Numbered from the stretch's first letter, positions 24,089 through 32,677 are shown. The stretch: DNA of 48,883 bases from Pseudomonas sp. R-28-1W-6 (GCF_009799925.1 NZ_WELK01000014.1:1-48883), one strand, 5' to 3'. Notes: generated by a model from the letters alone, not told the origin. Program-made: numbers and translations.

Positions 24089-25074
24089 GTTACCTGAGCA
24101 TCCGCGGCCTGCACAAAAGCTACGGCGCCACCTCGATCTTCAGCGACATCAACTGCGAAATCGCCCAGGGCGAGTTCGTCACCCTGCTCGGCCCCTCCGG
24201 TTGCGGCAAATCCACTCTGCTGCGCTGCATCGCCGGCCTCACCGAGGTCGACGGCGGGCAGATCCTGCTGGGCGGCCAGGATCTGGTGCCGCTGGCGCCG
24301 CAGAAGCGCGACATCGGCATGGTGTTCCAGAGCTACGCGCTGTTCCCCAACATGAGCGTGGCGCAGAACGTCGCCTTCGGCCTGCGCATGCACAAGGTCG
24401 GCAAGGAGGAAAGCGCCCAGCGCGTGCAGGAGGCCCTGACCATGGTCGAGCTGGGCGATTTCGCCAGCCGCTACCCGCACCAGCTCTCTGGCGGCCAGTG
24501 CCAGCGCGTGGCCCTGGCCCGCTCGCTGGTCACCCGCCCACGCCTGCTGCTGCTCGACGAGCCGCTGTCGGCCCTGGATGCACGCATCCGCAAGCACCTG
24601 CGCGAGCAGATCCGCGGCATCCAGCAGGAGCTGGGCCTGACCACCATCTTCGTCACCCACGACCAGGAAGAAGCGCTGACCCTGAGCGACCGCATCTTCC
24701 TGATGAACGCCGGCAAGATCGTGCAGAGCGGCGATGCGGAAACCCTCTACACCGCACCGGTGGATGCCTTCGCCGCCGGTTTCATCGGCAACTACAACCT
24801 GCTCGACGCGCCAGCCGCCAGCCGCCTGCTGCTGCGCCCGGTCAGCAGCCGCATCGCCATCCGCCCGGAAGCCATCCAGCTGCACCACAGCGGCGCCATC
24901 GCCGCGGAAATCCTCGGCCACAGCCTGCTCGGCAACGTCATCCGCTACCGCGTGCAGGCCAACGGCGTGCAACTGGTGGTCGATGTGCTCAACCGCCGCG
25001 AAGGCGACCTGATCGGCAAGGGCCAGTGCATCGGCCTGACCATCGACGAACAGGCGATCCGGGAGGTGGCGTGA
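24085..25074 (+). CDS. ABC-transporter ATP-binding protein
   Basis: A 329-residue ATPase of the polyamine/iron/phosphonate importer class. Walker A is GPSGCGKST (36-44), the Q loop VFQSYALFP follows, the signature is LSGGQCQR (usually LSGGQQQR, here with Cys), Walker B is LLLLDEPLSALD and the switch histidine is in FVTHDQEEA. The C-terminal 90 residues form a TOBE-like regulatory domain. It overlaps its neighbours by 4 bases (ATGA) and 1 base (TGATG). Confidence 0.94.
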   Translation: MSYLSIRGLHKSYGATSIFSDINCEIAQGEFVTLLGPSGCGKSTLLRCIAGLTEVDGGQILLGGQDLVPLAPQKRDIGMVFQSYALFPNMSVAQNVAFGLRMHKVGKEESAQRVQEALTMVELGDFASRYPHQLSGGQCQRVALARSLVTRPRLLLLDEPLSALDARIRKHLREQIRGIQQELGLTTIFVTHDQEEALTLSDRIFLMNAGKIVQSGDAETLYTAPVDAFAAGFIGNYNLLDAPAASRLLLRPVSSRIAIRPEAIQLHHSGAIAAEILGHSLLGNVIRYRVQANGVQLVVDVLNRREGDLIGKGQCIGLTIDEQAIREVA

Positions 25075-25727
25075 TGGCCCTGGCAATCTTCGACCTCGAC
25101 GAAACCCTGATCGACGGCGACTGCGCCTCGCTGTGGGCCAAACACATGGCCGCCATCCAGTGGGTCGACGCAGACAGCTTCCTGACCCGCGAGCAGGAGC
25201 TGATGGCCCTCTACTCCCGGGGCGAGCTGGCCATGGAGGAGTACATGGCCTACACCCTGTCGCCGCTGGTGGGGCGCACTCAGGAGGAAGTCGAGTTCGT
25301 CGTCGGCCCCTTCGTCGAGGACGTCATCGAACCGATCATCTACAGCGATGCCATGCGCTGCCTGGCCAAGCACCGCGCCGCCGGCGACCGCCTGCTGGTG
25401 ATCTCCGCCTCGGCGCACTTCCTGGTCAGCGCCATCGCCGAACGCCTGGGCGTAGCGGAAGTGCTGGCCATCGACCTGGAGCAGCAGCACGGCCACTACA
25501 GCGGCAAGACCCACGGCGTGCTGACCTACCGCGAAGGCAAGGTGCTGCGCCTGCAGGACTGGCTGGAGCAGCAGGGGGAAAGCCTGGCCGGCGCCTACTT
25601 CTATTCCGACTCGCGCAACGACCTGCCGCTGCTCGGCCAAGTGGACTTCCCCCGCGCGGTCAACCCGGACCCGACCCTGCGCGCCCATGCCGAGCAGGCC
25701 GGCTGGGAAATTCTCAGCTGGAAGTGA
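25074..25727 (+). CDS. HAD-superfamily phosphatase, SerB-like subfamily IB
   Basis: A 217-residue HAD hydrolase. Motif I DLDETL gives the nucleophile Asp7 and acid/base Asp9; motif II is in LLVISASAHF, the conserved lysine is in TYREGKVLRL, and motif IV is YSDSRNDLPLL. The helical cap after motif I is like that of phosphoserine and phosphoethanolamine/phosphocholine phosphatases. As the last gene of the operon (TGATG overlap, GGGAGGTG upstream) it probably releases phosphate from the product of the imported compound. Confidence 0.88.
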   Translation: MALAIFDLDETLIDGDCASLWAKHMAAIQWVDADSFLTREQELMALYSRGELAMEEYMAYTLSPLVGRTQEEVEFVVGPFVEDVIEPIIYSDAMRCLAKHRAAGDRLLVISASAHFLVSAIAERLGVAEVLAIDLEQQHGHYSGKTHGVLTYREGKVLRLQDWLEQQGESLAGAYFYSDSRNDLPLLGQVDFPRAVNPDPTLRAHAEQAGWEILSWK

Positions 25728-25753
25728 TGACATCCGCGCCTGGTGAGAATGCT

Positions 25754-25814
25754 TAGGGTGCGCCGTGCGCACCTGAGCCCTGTGCGTGGCTTGCGGTGCG
25801 CACAGCGCACCCTA
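25754..25814. repeat. Dispersed palindromic repeat, family A, copy 2
   Basis: Arms of 20 bases (25754-25773 and 25795-25814) with one mismatch share the GTGCGCCGTGCGCACC core and the TGGCTTG loop end with the copy at 3703-3765. It lies between the convergent HAD and quinone oxidoreductase genes. Confidence 0.8.
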
Positions 25815-25846
25815 CATGAGATCGCAAACAGGCTCGCAGAGGCTGG

Positions 25847-26809
25847 TCAGACCAGGTTCTCGTCGATCAGCAAGACCACCTTGCCGGCCACCCGATTGCT
25901 CGCCAGGGCGGCAAAGGCGGCCTGCACGTCCCGGGCGGCGAAGCTCTGCTCCAGTTGCGGTTTCAGCCGCCCTTCGCCGAACAGCGGCCAGACATGCTGG
26001 CCCAAGTCGCTGAGCAGCTCGGCCTTGAACGCGTCATCGCGGTTGCGCAGGGTCGAGCCGATCAGCTGGATGCGCTTGCCCAGCAGCAGGGCCATGTCCA
26101 GCTGCGCCTTGCTGCCGCCCATCAGGCCGATATTCACCCAGCGCCCGTCGCGCGCCAGCAGGGCCAGGTTCAGTTCGGCATAGGCGGCGCCGACCGGGTC
26201 GAGGATCACGTCGAACGGGGCGAAATCGCGCAGGCTTTCCAGGTTTTCGCCACGCAGCGCACCGCCCTGGGCGCCGAGGCTCTCGCAATAGGCCAGCCGC
26301 TCGGCGGAGCCGACGCTGACCCAGCACGTGTTGCCGAAGGCCTTGCACAGCTGGATCGCCGCCGAGCCCACGCCACTGGCGCCGGCATGCAGCAGTACCT
26401 TCTCGCCCGGCTTCAGGGCCGCCAGCTGGTACAGATTGAGCCAGGCGGTGGCATACACCTCCGGCAGCGCCGCCGCTTCGGCCAGCGACAGGCCTTGCGG
26501 CACCGGCAGGGCATGGCGGGCGTCGACCACCACCTCCTCGGCCATGCCGCCACCGGCCAGCAGGCAGCAGACCCGGTCGCCGACCTGCCAGGCACTGCCG
26601 GCGCCAACCTCGCTGACCACCCCGGCACACTCCAGGCCGAGGATGTCGCTGCTACCGGGCGGTGGCGGGTACATCCCGGCGCGCTGCAGCAGGTCGGCGC
26701 GATTCAGCCCGGCCGCCGCCACGCGCACGCGAATCTGCCCGACATCGCAGGCCGGGCTGGGCCGTTCGCACCATTCAACCTGCCCCTCGACGCCTTGCAA
26801 TGCCTTCAT
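25847..26809 (-). CDS. NAD(P)H quinone oxidoreductase, zinc-independent MDR family (PIG3-like)
   Basis: A 320-residue medium-chain dehydrogenase/reductase. AAGLNRADLLQRAGMYPPPPGSSDILGLECAG and the nucleotide loop AGASGVGSAAIQL mark the quinone oxidoreductase branch related to TP53I3. Catalytic zinc ligands are absent. It probably reduces quinones with NADPH by one-electron steps. GGAGG precedes the ATG. It is divergent from prc. Confidence 0.9.
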   Translation of the reverse strand: MKALQGVEGQVEWCERPSPACDVGQIRVRVAAAGLNRADLLQRAGMYPPPPGSSDILGLECAGVVSEVGAGSAWQVGDRVCCLLAGGGMAEEVVVDARHALPVPQGLSLAEAAALPEVYATAWLNLYQLAALKPGEKVLLHAGASGVGSAAIQLCKAFGNTCWVSVGSAERLAYCESLGAQGGALRGENLESLRDFAPFDVILDPVGAAYAELNLALLARDGRWVNIGLMGGSKAQLDMALLLGKRIQLIGSTLRNRDDAFKAELLSDLGQHVWPLFGEGRLKPQLEQSFAARDVQAAFAALASNRVAGKVVLLIDENLV

Positions 26810-26943
26810 GCTGCCTCCATAGTGAATGTGCCTCCCAGCGCAGTGCGCCGGGATTTCTGCATTATGCTGCCGGGTTCGGATGGAACCGGGCGCTCAAAAG
26901 ACGGCCTAATATGCGTTATCACCTGCCTTCGCGTCGAATCACT

Positions 26944-29019
26944 ATGCTGCGCTCCTTCTCCACCACCGCCCTCGCCCTCGTCCTGGGCCTGCACGCCCTG
27001 CCGGCAGCCGCCAAGACCGGCCCGGAGAACTGGGACTACCTGCAGCCCGACCGCGAGCAGATCATCGCCAGCCTGAACGTGGTGGAATTGCTCAAGCGCC
27101 ATCACTACAACAAGCCACCGCTCGACGACACGCGTTCGCAGAAGGTCTATGACGGCTACCTGAAGATGCTCGACCCGGCACGCAGCTACTTCACCGCCGC
27201 GGACATCGCCGAATTCGACCAGTGGCGCAACCAGTTCGACGACCTGCTGAAAAGCGGCGACCTGGAACCCGGCTTCCTCATGTACAAGCGCCAGCTGGTG
27301 CGCGTGCAGGAACGCCTGGACTACGCCCTCAAGCTGCTGCAGAACACCAGCGCACTGGACTTCAGCGTCGAGGAAAGCCTGCTGGTCGACCGCGAGAACG
27401 CCCCCTGGGCGAAGAACCACGGCGAACTCGACGACCTCTGGCGCAAACGCGTCAAGGATGAGGTGCTGCGCCTCAAGCTGACCGGCAAGGAACCCAAGGC
27501 CATCGAGGAACTGCTGACCAAGCGCTACCAGAACCAGCGCAAGCGCCTCGACCAGACCAGCGGCGAAGACGTGTTCCAGGCCTACATCAACGCCTTCGCG
27601 CAGACCTACGACCCGCACACCAACTACCTCTCCCCGGACAACGCGGAGAACTTCGACATCAACATGAGCCTGTCGCTGGAAGGCATCGGCGCCGTGCTGC
27701 AGTCGGACAACGAATACGTCAAAGTGGTGCGCCTGGTGCCGGCCGGCCCGGCGGAGAAGAGTAAGCAGATCGTCCCGGCGGACAAGATCATCGGCGTGGC
27801 CCAGGGCGACAAGGAGATGGTCGACGTGATCGGCTGGCGCCTGGATGAAGTGGTCAAGCTGATCCGCGGGCCGAAAGGCTCCACCGTGCGCCTGGAAGTG
27901 ATCCCGGCCAGCAATGCCGCCAGCGACCAGACCAGCAAGGTGGTCAGCATCACCCGCGAGGCGGTCAAGCTGGAGGAGCAGGCCGCGCAGAAGTCGATCC
28001 TCAAGCTCAAGCATGATGGCCGCGACTACAAGCTCGGGGTGATCAAGGTTCCGGCCTTCTACCTCGACTTCAAGGCCTTCCGCGCCGGCGACCCGAACTA
28101 CAAGAGCACCACCCGCGACGTCAAACGGCTGCTCACCGAGCTGAAACAGGAAAAGGTCGACGGCGTGGTCCTCGACTTGCGCGACAACGGCGGTGGCTCC
28201 CTGCAAGAAGCCACCGAACTGACCGGCCTGTTCATCGACCAGGGCCCGACCGTGCTGGTACGCAACAGCGACGGCCGCGTCGACGTGCTGGCCGACGAGG
28301 AGCCCGGGGTGTTCTACACCGGCCCACTGGCGGTGCTGGTAGACCGCCTGTCGGCTTCCGCCTCGGAAATCTTCGCCGGCGCCATGCAGGACTACCACCG
28401 CGGCCTGATCCTCGGCGGCCAGACCTTCGGCAAGGGCACGGTGCAGACCATTCAGGAACTCAACCACGGCGAGCTGAAGCTGACCCTGGCCAAGTTCTAC
28501 CGGGTTTCCGGGCAGAGCACCCAGCACCAGGGCGTGCTGCCGGACATCGCCTACCCGGACGTGGTCGACACCCAGGAAATCGGCGAGAGCGCCCTGCCCG
28601 AAGCCATGCCCTGGGACAGCATCCGCGCCGCGGTCAAGCCGGAGGTTGACCCGTTCAAGCCGTTCCTCGCCGAGCTCAAGGCCCGTCACGATGCGCGTAC
28701 CGCCAGCAACCCGGACTTCGTCTTCACCCGCGAGCGCCTGGCCCTGGCCCAGGAACTGATGCAGCAGACCAGCATCAGCCTCAACGAGCAGACCCGCCGC
28801 AGCCAGCGCGCCAGCATCGAGGCCCGTCAACTGGCCCTGGAAAACGCCAAACGCAAGGCCAAGGGCGAGGAGCTGCTCAAGGAGATCAAGGAAGAGGACG
28901 AAGACAGCCTCCCCGTCGAGCCGGAAAAGGCCAAGCCGGAAGACGACGCCTACCTGACCGAGAGCGGCCGCATCCTGCTCGACTACCTGGGCATGGACAC
29001 CCAGGTGGCCAAGCACTGA
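26944..29019 (+). CDS. prc: Periplasmic carboxy-terminal processing protease Prc/AlgO
   Basis: A 691-residue S41A protease with a signal peptide (MLRSFSTTALALVLGLHALPAAA). After an N-terminal helical part come a PDZ domain (about residues 235-330) and the catalytic domain with the Ser-Lys dyad in SASASEIFAG (Ser472) and FGKGTVQ (Lys497), placed by comparison with E. coli Prc. In P. aeruginosa this protease is called AlgO and acts on truncated MucA, feeding alginate control; it also trims other envelope proteins. An ATG 33 bases upstream (26911) would give 702 residues; the shorter form has the better signal peptide. Neither has a strong ribosome site. Confidence 0.93.
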   Translation: MLRSFSTTALALVLGLHALPAAAKTGPENWDYLQPDREQIIASLNVVELLKRHHYNKPPLDDTRSQKVYDGYLKMLDPARSYFTAADIAEFDQWRNQFDDLLKSGDLEPGFLMYKRQLVRVQERLDYALKLLQNTSALDFSVEESLLVDRENAPWAKNHGELDDLWRKRVKDEVLRLKLTGKEPKAIEELLTKRYQNQRKRLDQTSGEDVFQAYINAFAQTYDPHTNYLSPDNAENFDINMSLSLEGIGAVLQSDNEYVKVVRLVPAGPAEKSKQIVPADKIIGVAQGDKEMVDVIGWRLDEVVKLIRGPKGSTVRLEVIPASNAASDQTSKVVSITREAVKLEEQAAQKSILKLKHDGRDYKLGVIKVPAFYLDFKAFRAGDPNYKSTTRDVKRLLTELKQEKVDGVVLDLRDNGGGSLQEATELTGLFIDQGPTVLVRNSDGRVDVLADEEPGVFYTGPLAVLVDRLSASASEIFAGAMQDYHRGLILGGQTFGKGTVQTIQELNHGELKLTLAKFYRVSGQSTQHQGVLPDIAYPDVVDTQEIGESALPEAMPWDSIRAAVKPEVDPFKPFLAELKARHDARTASNPDFVFTRERLALAQELMQQTSISLNEQTRRSQRASIEARQLALENAKRKAKGEELLKEIKEEDEDSLPVEPEKAKPEDDAYLTESGRILLDYLGMDTQVAKH

Positions 29020-29066
29020 GGCGCGCCGCAGACGTCATCAAAGCGTCATCGTTCTGTCGTGAAATG

Positions 29067-29100
29067 AAAGGGCCGGTAGCACTACCGGCCCTTTTCTTTT
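29067..29100 (+). terminator. Rho-independent terminator of prc
   Basis: A 13-bp perfect stem, AAAGGGCCGGTAG / CTACCGGCCCTTT (29067-29079 and 29082-29094), is followed by a T-rich run. It stands just upstream of the EAL-GGDEF gene. Confidence 0.92.
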
Positions 29101-29121
29101 TCCGGCCAGTCGAGATCCACC

Positions 29122-30876
29122 ATGACCGTCACCGAGCAGTTGAGCGCGCTGGATCAGATCCTCGCTCACGGCGACTTGCACAGCCTGTTCCAACCCATCA
29201 TTGCCCTGGCCGATCGGCGCATCCTCGGTTACGAGGCCCTCACTCGCGGCCCGTCCAACAGCCCGCTGCACTCGCCCATCGCCCTGTTCAGCGTGGCGCG
29301 CAACTGCGGCCGCCTGAGCGAACTGGAACTGGCCAGCCGGCGCAGCGCCTGCCGCCGCTTCCGTGACCTGCAGCTGGACGGCAAGCTGTTCCTCAACGTC
29401 TCCCCCGAGTCCCTGCTGGAACCCACCCACCAGCCCGGCCGCACGCTCAAGCTGCTGCAGGAATTCGGCATCACCCCGGACCGGGTGGTGATCGAGCTGA
29501 CCGAACAGGCACCGATCGACGACTTCGCCCTGCTCGACACCGCCCTGCACCACTACCGCGCCATGGGCTTCTCCATCGCCCTGGACGACCTCGGTGCCGG
29601 CTACTCCAGCCTGCGCCTGTGGTCCGAGCTACGCCCGGACTACGTGAAGATCGACCGCCACTTCATCGACGGCATCCACCAGGACGCGGTGAAGCGCGAG
29701 TTCGTCGGCTCCATCCTGAAGATGGCCAAGGCCTCGCGCGCCCAGGTGATCGCCGAAGGCATCGAACTGGCGGAAGAACTGGCCGTGCTCAGCGAGATGG
29801 GCGTGGACCTGCTGCAGGGCTACCTGCTCAGCCGGCCGCAGGAGCAGCCACCACGCGATGCACGCAAGCTGCTGCCACAGCTGGACAGCGTGATCGGCAG
29901 CCTGGGCGAGGACAGCGCCGACCTCAGCGCCCTGCTCAACGAGCAGCCCGCGGTGAGCCACAGCACGGCCACGGCCGAGGTGCTGGAGGCCTTTCGTGCC
30001 CAGGCCAACCTCAACTCCCTGGCCGTGCTCGACGACCAGCAGCAACCGGTCGGCATCATCCACCGCAATTCGCTGTCGGAGGCCCTGCTCAAGCCGTTCG
30101 CCACCGACCTGTTCGCGCGCAAGCCGATCAGCCGGCTGATGAGCACGGACTTTCTCGCCGTGGACCTCGGCCAGTCGCTGCAGCAGGTCAGCCGCCTGCT
30201 CACCAGCCGCGCCCGCCAGCGCATCGAGGAAGACTTCATCATCACCCAGCAGGGCCGTTACCGCGGCCTGGGCCGGGTGATCGACGTACTCAAGCTGATC
30301 ACCGAGCTGAAGATCCAGCAGGCCCGCCACGCCAACCCGCTGACCCTGCTGCCGGGTAACGTGCCGATCCAGCAGTGCCTGACCCGCCTGCTGCAGCAGG
30401 GCCGCGATGCGGCGGTGTGCTATGTGGATATCGACAGCTTCAAGCCGTTCAACGACCTCTACGGCTATGCCCGCGGCGACGAGGTGCTGCTGTGCCTGGC
30501 GCAGTGCCTGAACGAGCGGGTCGACCCCAGTCGCGACTTCGTCGGCCATATCGGCGGCGACGATTTCATGCTGGTGCTCGGTTCGGCCGACTGGCGCAAG
30601 CGCATCCAGCTACTGCTGGAGGACTTCCAGGGCCAGTGCCGGCGCTTCTACCGCGACGAACACCTGCAGGCCGGCTGCTTCGTCGCCCACAACCGCCAGG
30701 GCCGGCGCGAGGAGTTTCCCCTGCTGTCGCTGTCGGTCGGCGTGGTGCAGCTGCGGCAATCGGCCTGTGCCGATCTGGATGCCAGCCAGCTGGCCGGCCT
30801 GGCCTCGGAGGCCAAGCGCCACGCCAAGGCGGTGCCGGGTTACAGCCTGCACGTGCTGGACAGCCTGTCAGCCTAG
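29122..30876 (+). CDS. EAL-CBS-GGDEF cyclic-di-GMP protein
   Basis: A 584-residue cytoplasmic protein. The EAL domain (about residues 8-245) keeps the motif (Glu38-Leu40) and its partners ELTE, DDLGAGYSS, DYVKIDRHF and AEGIE, so phosphodiesterase activity is expected. Two CBS repeats (about 265-390) could sense adenine nucleotides. The C-terminal GGDEF domain (about 405-575) has GGDDF at 478-482, a one-residue change at the fourth position, and no evident RxxD inhibitory site at the usual distance. It may be a nucleotide-sensing regulatory domain or a weak cyclase. The gene converges with the Sel1 gene and overlaps its end by 9 bases. Confidence 0.9.
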   Translation: MTVTEQLSALDQILAHGDLHSLFQPIIALADRRILGYEALTRGPSNSPLHSPIALFSVARNCGRLSELELASRRSACRRFRDLQLDGKLFLNVSPESLLEPTHQPGRTLKLLQEFGITPDRVVIELTEQAPIDDFALLDTALHHYRAMGFSIALDDLGAGYSSLRLWSELRPDYVKIDRHFIDGIHQDAVKREFVGSILKMAKASRAQVIAEGIELAEELAVLSEMGVDLLQGYLLSRPQEQPPRDARKLLPQLDSVIGSLGEDSADLSALLNEQPAVSHSTATAEVLEAFRAQANLNSLAVLDDQQQPVGIIHRNSLSEALLKPFATDLFARKPISRLMSTDFLAVDLGQSLQQVSRLLTSRARQRIEEDFIITQQGRYRGLGRVIDVLKLITELKIQQARHANPLTLLPGNVPIQQCLTRLLQQGRDAAVCYVDIDSFKPFNDLYGYARGDEVLLCLAQCLNERVDPSRDFVGHIGGDDFMLVLGSADWRKRIQLLLEDFQGQCRRFYRDEHLQAGCFVAHNRQGRREEFPLLSLSVGVVQLRQSACADLDASQLAGLASEAKRHAKAVPGYSLHVLDSLSA

Positions 30877-31338
30877 CCCCAGCTCACCCGCGCGCTGCTC
30901 GAAGCGCTGCGCCAGCACGGCATCCGCCGCCAGCCCCGGCGCACCCTCGCGGTACAGCCTGGCCAGGCGATGGGCAGCCAGGGGGTGACCGGCGGCCGCG
31001 GCCAGGGTCCACCAGCGCGCCGCCTCGACGCCGTCCGGCGCCTGCCGGCTATCGCCGGCGAGGCTCAGCAGGCCGAGCTGGTAGGCGGCCTTGCCATCGC
31101 CGCCGCTCGCGGCCAGGCGCAACAGACGCACGCCCTCTTCGCGTGCGCCCAGGCCCTGACCACGGAACAGCAGCAGGTGGCCGTAGAAACTTTGCGCCGG
31201 CCCATGGCCTTGCGCCGCCATGCGCGCGAACTGCCCCTGCATCCAGGTCCAGGCGCGCGGTTGCTGCATCAGCCAGCGCCAATGGAACAGCCGGCGCGCC
31301 AGCCAATAGCCCAGCCGGGCACGCAGCCGCCAGAACAC
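30868..31338 (-). CDS. Sel1-repeat protein
   Basis: A 156-residue protein with about three Sel1-like helical repeats (for example GVRLLRLAASGGDGKAAYQLGLL and AARWWTLAAAAGHPLAAHRLARLY) after a basic, aromatic N-terminal segment (RLRARLGYWLARRLFHWRW) that may lie on the membrane. Sel1 repeats mediate protein contacts. The start is GTG at 31338, directly after the TGA of the upstream gene, with GGAGG 5 bases before. It is the last gene of a three-gene coupled unit. Confidence 0.8.
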   Translation of the reverse strand: MFWRLRARLGYWLARRLFHWRWLMQQPRAWTWMQGQFARMAAQGHGPAQSFYGHLLLFRGQGLGAREEGVRLLRLAASGGDGKAAYQLGLLSLAGDSRQAPDGVEAARWWTLAAAAGHPLAAHRLARLYREGAPGLAADAVLAQRFEQRAGELGLG

Positions 31339-31707
31339 TCAGGCCTCCTCGGCCGGATAGCTGAACTCGAAGACCCGCGCCACTTCGGCGGCATGCCAGG
31401 ACGCCGCGGCAATCCCGTCGGAAGGCCCGGCGAAGCGCCCGAGGCGGGTGACGCATTCGAAGAAGCCGGTACGCGGCAGGCGGCTGGCACCCTGGCTGAT
31501 CACCAGTGCACTGCGCAGCGGCCGCTCGGCCCGCGCGTCCAGCGCCGCCAGGTGCTCGAGCGCGGCGGTCAGGGTCTGCATGGCCGGGGTCGGCAGCTGC
31601 AGCCGCTCGACCAGGGCCCGATAGGTCAGCAGATGACGTTGGCGCCGCGCATCCTCCAGCTCGACCAGCAGCGCCTGCCAGTGCTGACGGTGGATGCGCA
31701 CGCTCAA
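31339..31707 (-). CDS. Unrecognised small protein in a coupled three-gene unit
   Basis: A 122-residue protein I cannot assign. It is rich in Arg, Leu and Ala, largely helical in its first 70 residues (HWQALLVELEDARRQRHLLTYRALVERL), and has one cysteine in GFFECVTRLGRF. The start is TTG at 31707, overlapping the upstream stop (TTGA), with GGAG 10 bases upstream. It lies between an HTH gene and a Sel1 gene with no gaps, so joint function is likely. Confidence 0.65.
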   Translation of the reverse strand: MSVRIHRQHWQALLVELEDARRQRHLLTYRALVERLQLPTPAMQTLTAALEHLAALDARAERPLRSALVISQGASRLPRTGFFECVTRLGRFAGPSDGIAAASWHAAEVARVFEFSYPAEEA

Positions 31708-32021
31708 GAGCCCTGCTCCCAGGCACTCACCCCGAGCACCCGGCCCAAGGCGCGCAGAATGGCCCCGTCCGGCTGGCGCTCACCGCTTTCGAACAGGCTC
31801 AGGTAATGCGGGCTGATGCCCACGGCACGGGCCAGGTCGGCCTGGGACAGGCCCTGCGCCTCGCGCAGCGCGGCCAGCTGGCTCAACGGCGCAGCGGCGG
31901 CCGGCTCTTGCGGCGCGGCGGGTACGGCACGTCCGGCGGCCTGCAGCAGCGTCTGGTATTCGGCCCAGGGCAGTACGGCATACTCGGCCTCACCGTCACG
32001 CGTGATTACTTGCACACTCAT
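31704..32021 (-). CDS. XRE-family helix-turn-helix protein
   Basis: A 105-residue DNA-binding protein. Residues 1-30 (QVITRDGEAEYAVLPWAEYQTLLQ) resemble the N-terminus of Phd-like antitoxins, an Ala/Pro linker follows, and a Cro/C1-type HTH occupies about residues 47-103 (LREAQGLSQADLARAVGISPHYLSLFESG). The ATG at 32021 has GGAGAG 7 bases before it. It heads a coupled unit with an unknown protein and a Sel1 protein, and may control its own operon. Confidence 0.82.
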   Translation of the reverse strand: MSVQVITRDGEAEYAVLPWAEYQTLLQAAGRAVPAAPQEPAAAAPLSQLAALREAQGLSQADLARAVGISPHYLSLFESGERQPDGAILRALGRVLGVSAWEQGS

Positions 32022-32172
32022 TGACACTCTCCGTGGACTGCAGCGCCGACTGACTCGACGCCCTCCTTGCAGGCCGCCATCTTAACAACTGGCCCCGGCA
32101 CAGAGGGTGACCCATCGCGCCCTAGCGTTACAAGAGTGACGCAGCGGCGCACCCCATAACCTGAACAGTAGC

Positions 32173-32610
32173 TCAGGATTGCCCCGTCTCCTCTGCCGCC
32201 GGCGGCGCCTCGATGCGCGCCAGTTGCGCCGGCGACTGCGCCTCGCGCCAGGCACGGTAGGCATCCAGTTCGCCCTGCCAGGTACGCAGGAGCCAGGCCA
32301 GCACCGCCAGGTCATCCAGCAGGCCGATGCCCAGCAGCCAATCCGGCAGCGCATCCAGCGGCGTGAGGAAATACAACAGGCCGGCCACTATGCTCAACAG
32401 GGCCCGGGGACTGACAGCCCGGTATTCGCCACGCCACCAGGCCGCGCACAAGCCCAGCAGCAACTGCAGATCCCCGCGCACCCGGCCCAGGCGCGCAGCA
32501 TTGCCGGCACCCTTGCGCGCCACGGCCGCCAGCAGCCGCGGCAACTTGCCGCGCTCGAGCATGCCCTGCGCGGCCTGCAGGTAACGCCGCAAATGCTTTG
32601 CCACATTCAT
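32173..32610 (-). CDS. YkvA/DUF1232 family membrane protein
   Basis: A 145-residue protein with the DUF1232 core, SPRALLSIVAGLLYFLTPLDALPDWLLGIG and LLDDLAVLAWLL (about residues 65-110), a short hydrophobic hairpin near Pro and Asp residues that marks the family. The function is unknown. GGAGAA precedes the ATG at 32610. Two opposed DnaA-like boxes lie about 40 bases upstream of the start. Confidence 0.85.
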   Translation of the reverse strand: MNVAKHLRRYLQAAQGMLERGKLPRLLAAVARKGAGNAARLGRVRGDLQLLLGLCAAWWRGEYRAVSPRALLSIVAGLLYFLTPLDALPDWLLGIGLLDDLAVLAWLLRTWQGELDAYRAWREAQSPAQLARIEAPPAAEETGQS

Positions 32611-32650
32611 GGTTTTTCTCCACAACCCGCGTGCTTGCTGGGCCGATTCG

Positions 32651-32677
32651 GGTTATCCACCAAAGCTGTGGATAACC
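32651..32677. promoter_or_regulatory. Inverted pair of DnaA-box-like sequences
   Basis: GGTTATCCAC (32651-32660) and GTGGATAACC (32668-32677) form a perfect 10-bp inverted repeat with a 7-base spacer. It holds one consensus DnaA box (TTATCCACA, as TGTGGATAA at 32667-32675) and one with a single mismatch (TTATCCACC at 32653-32661). An AT-rich stretch follows at about 32749-32800. The rest of 32678-32932 shows no gene. Confidence 0.6.

Noticed and set aside
31704..32021. Toxin-antitoxin module with the HTH protein as antitoxin
   Set aside because: The N-terminus is Phd-like, but the two downstream products match no toxin family I know and one is a Sel1 protein, so the label is not supported.
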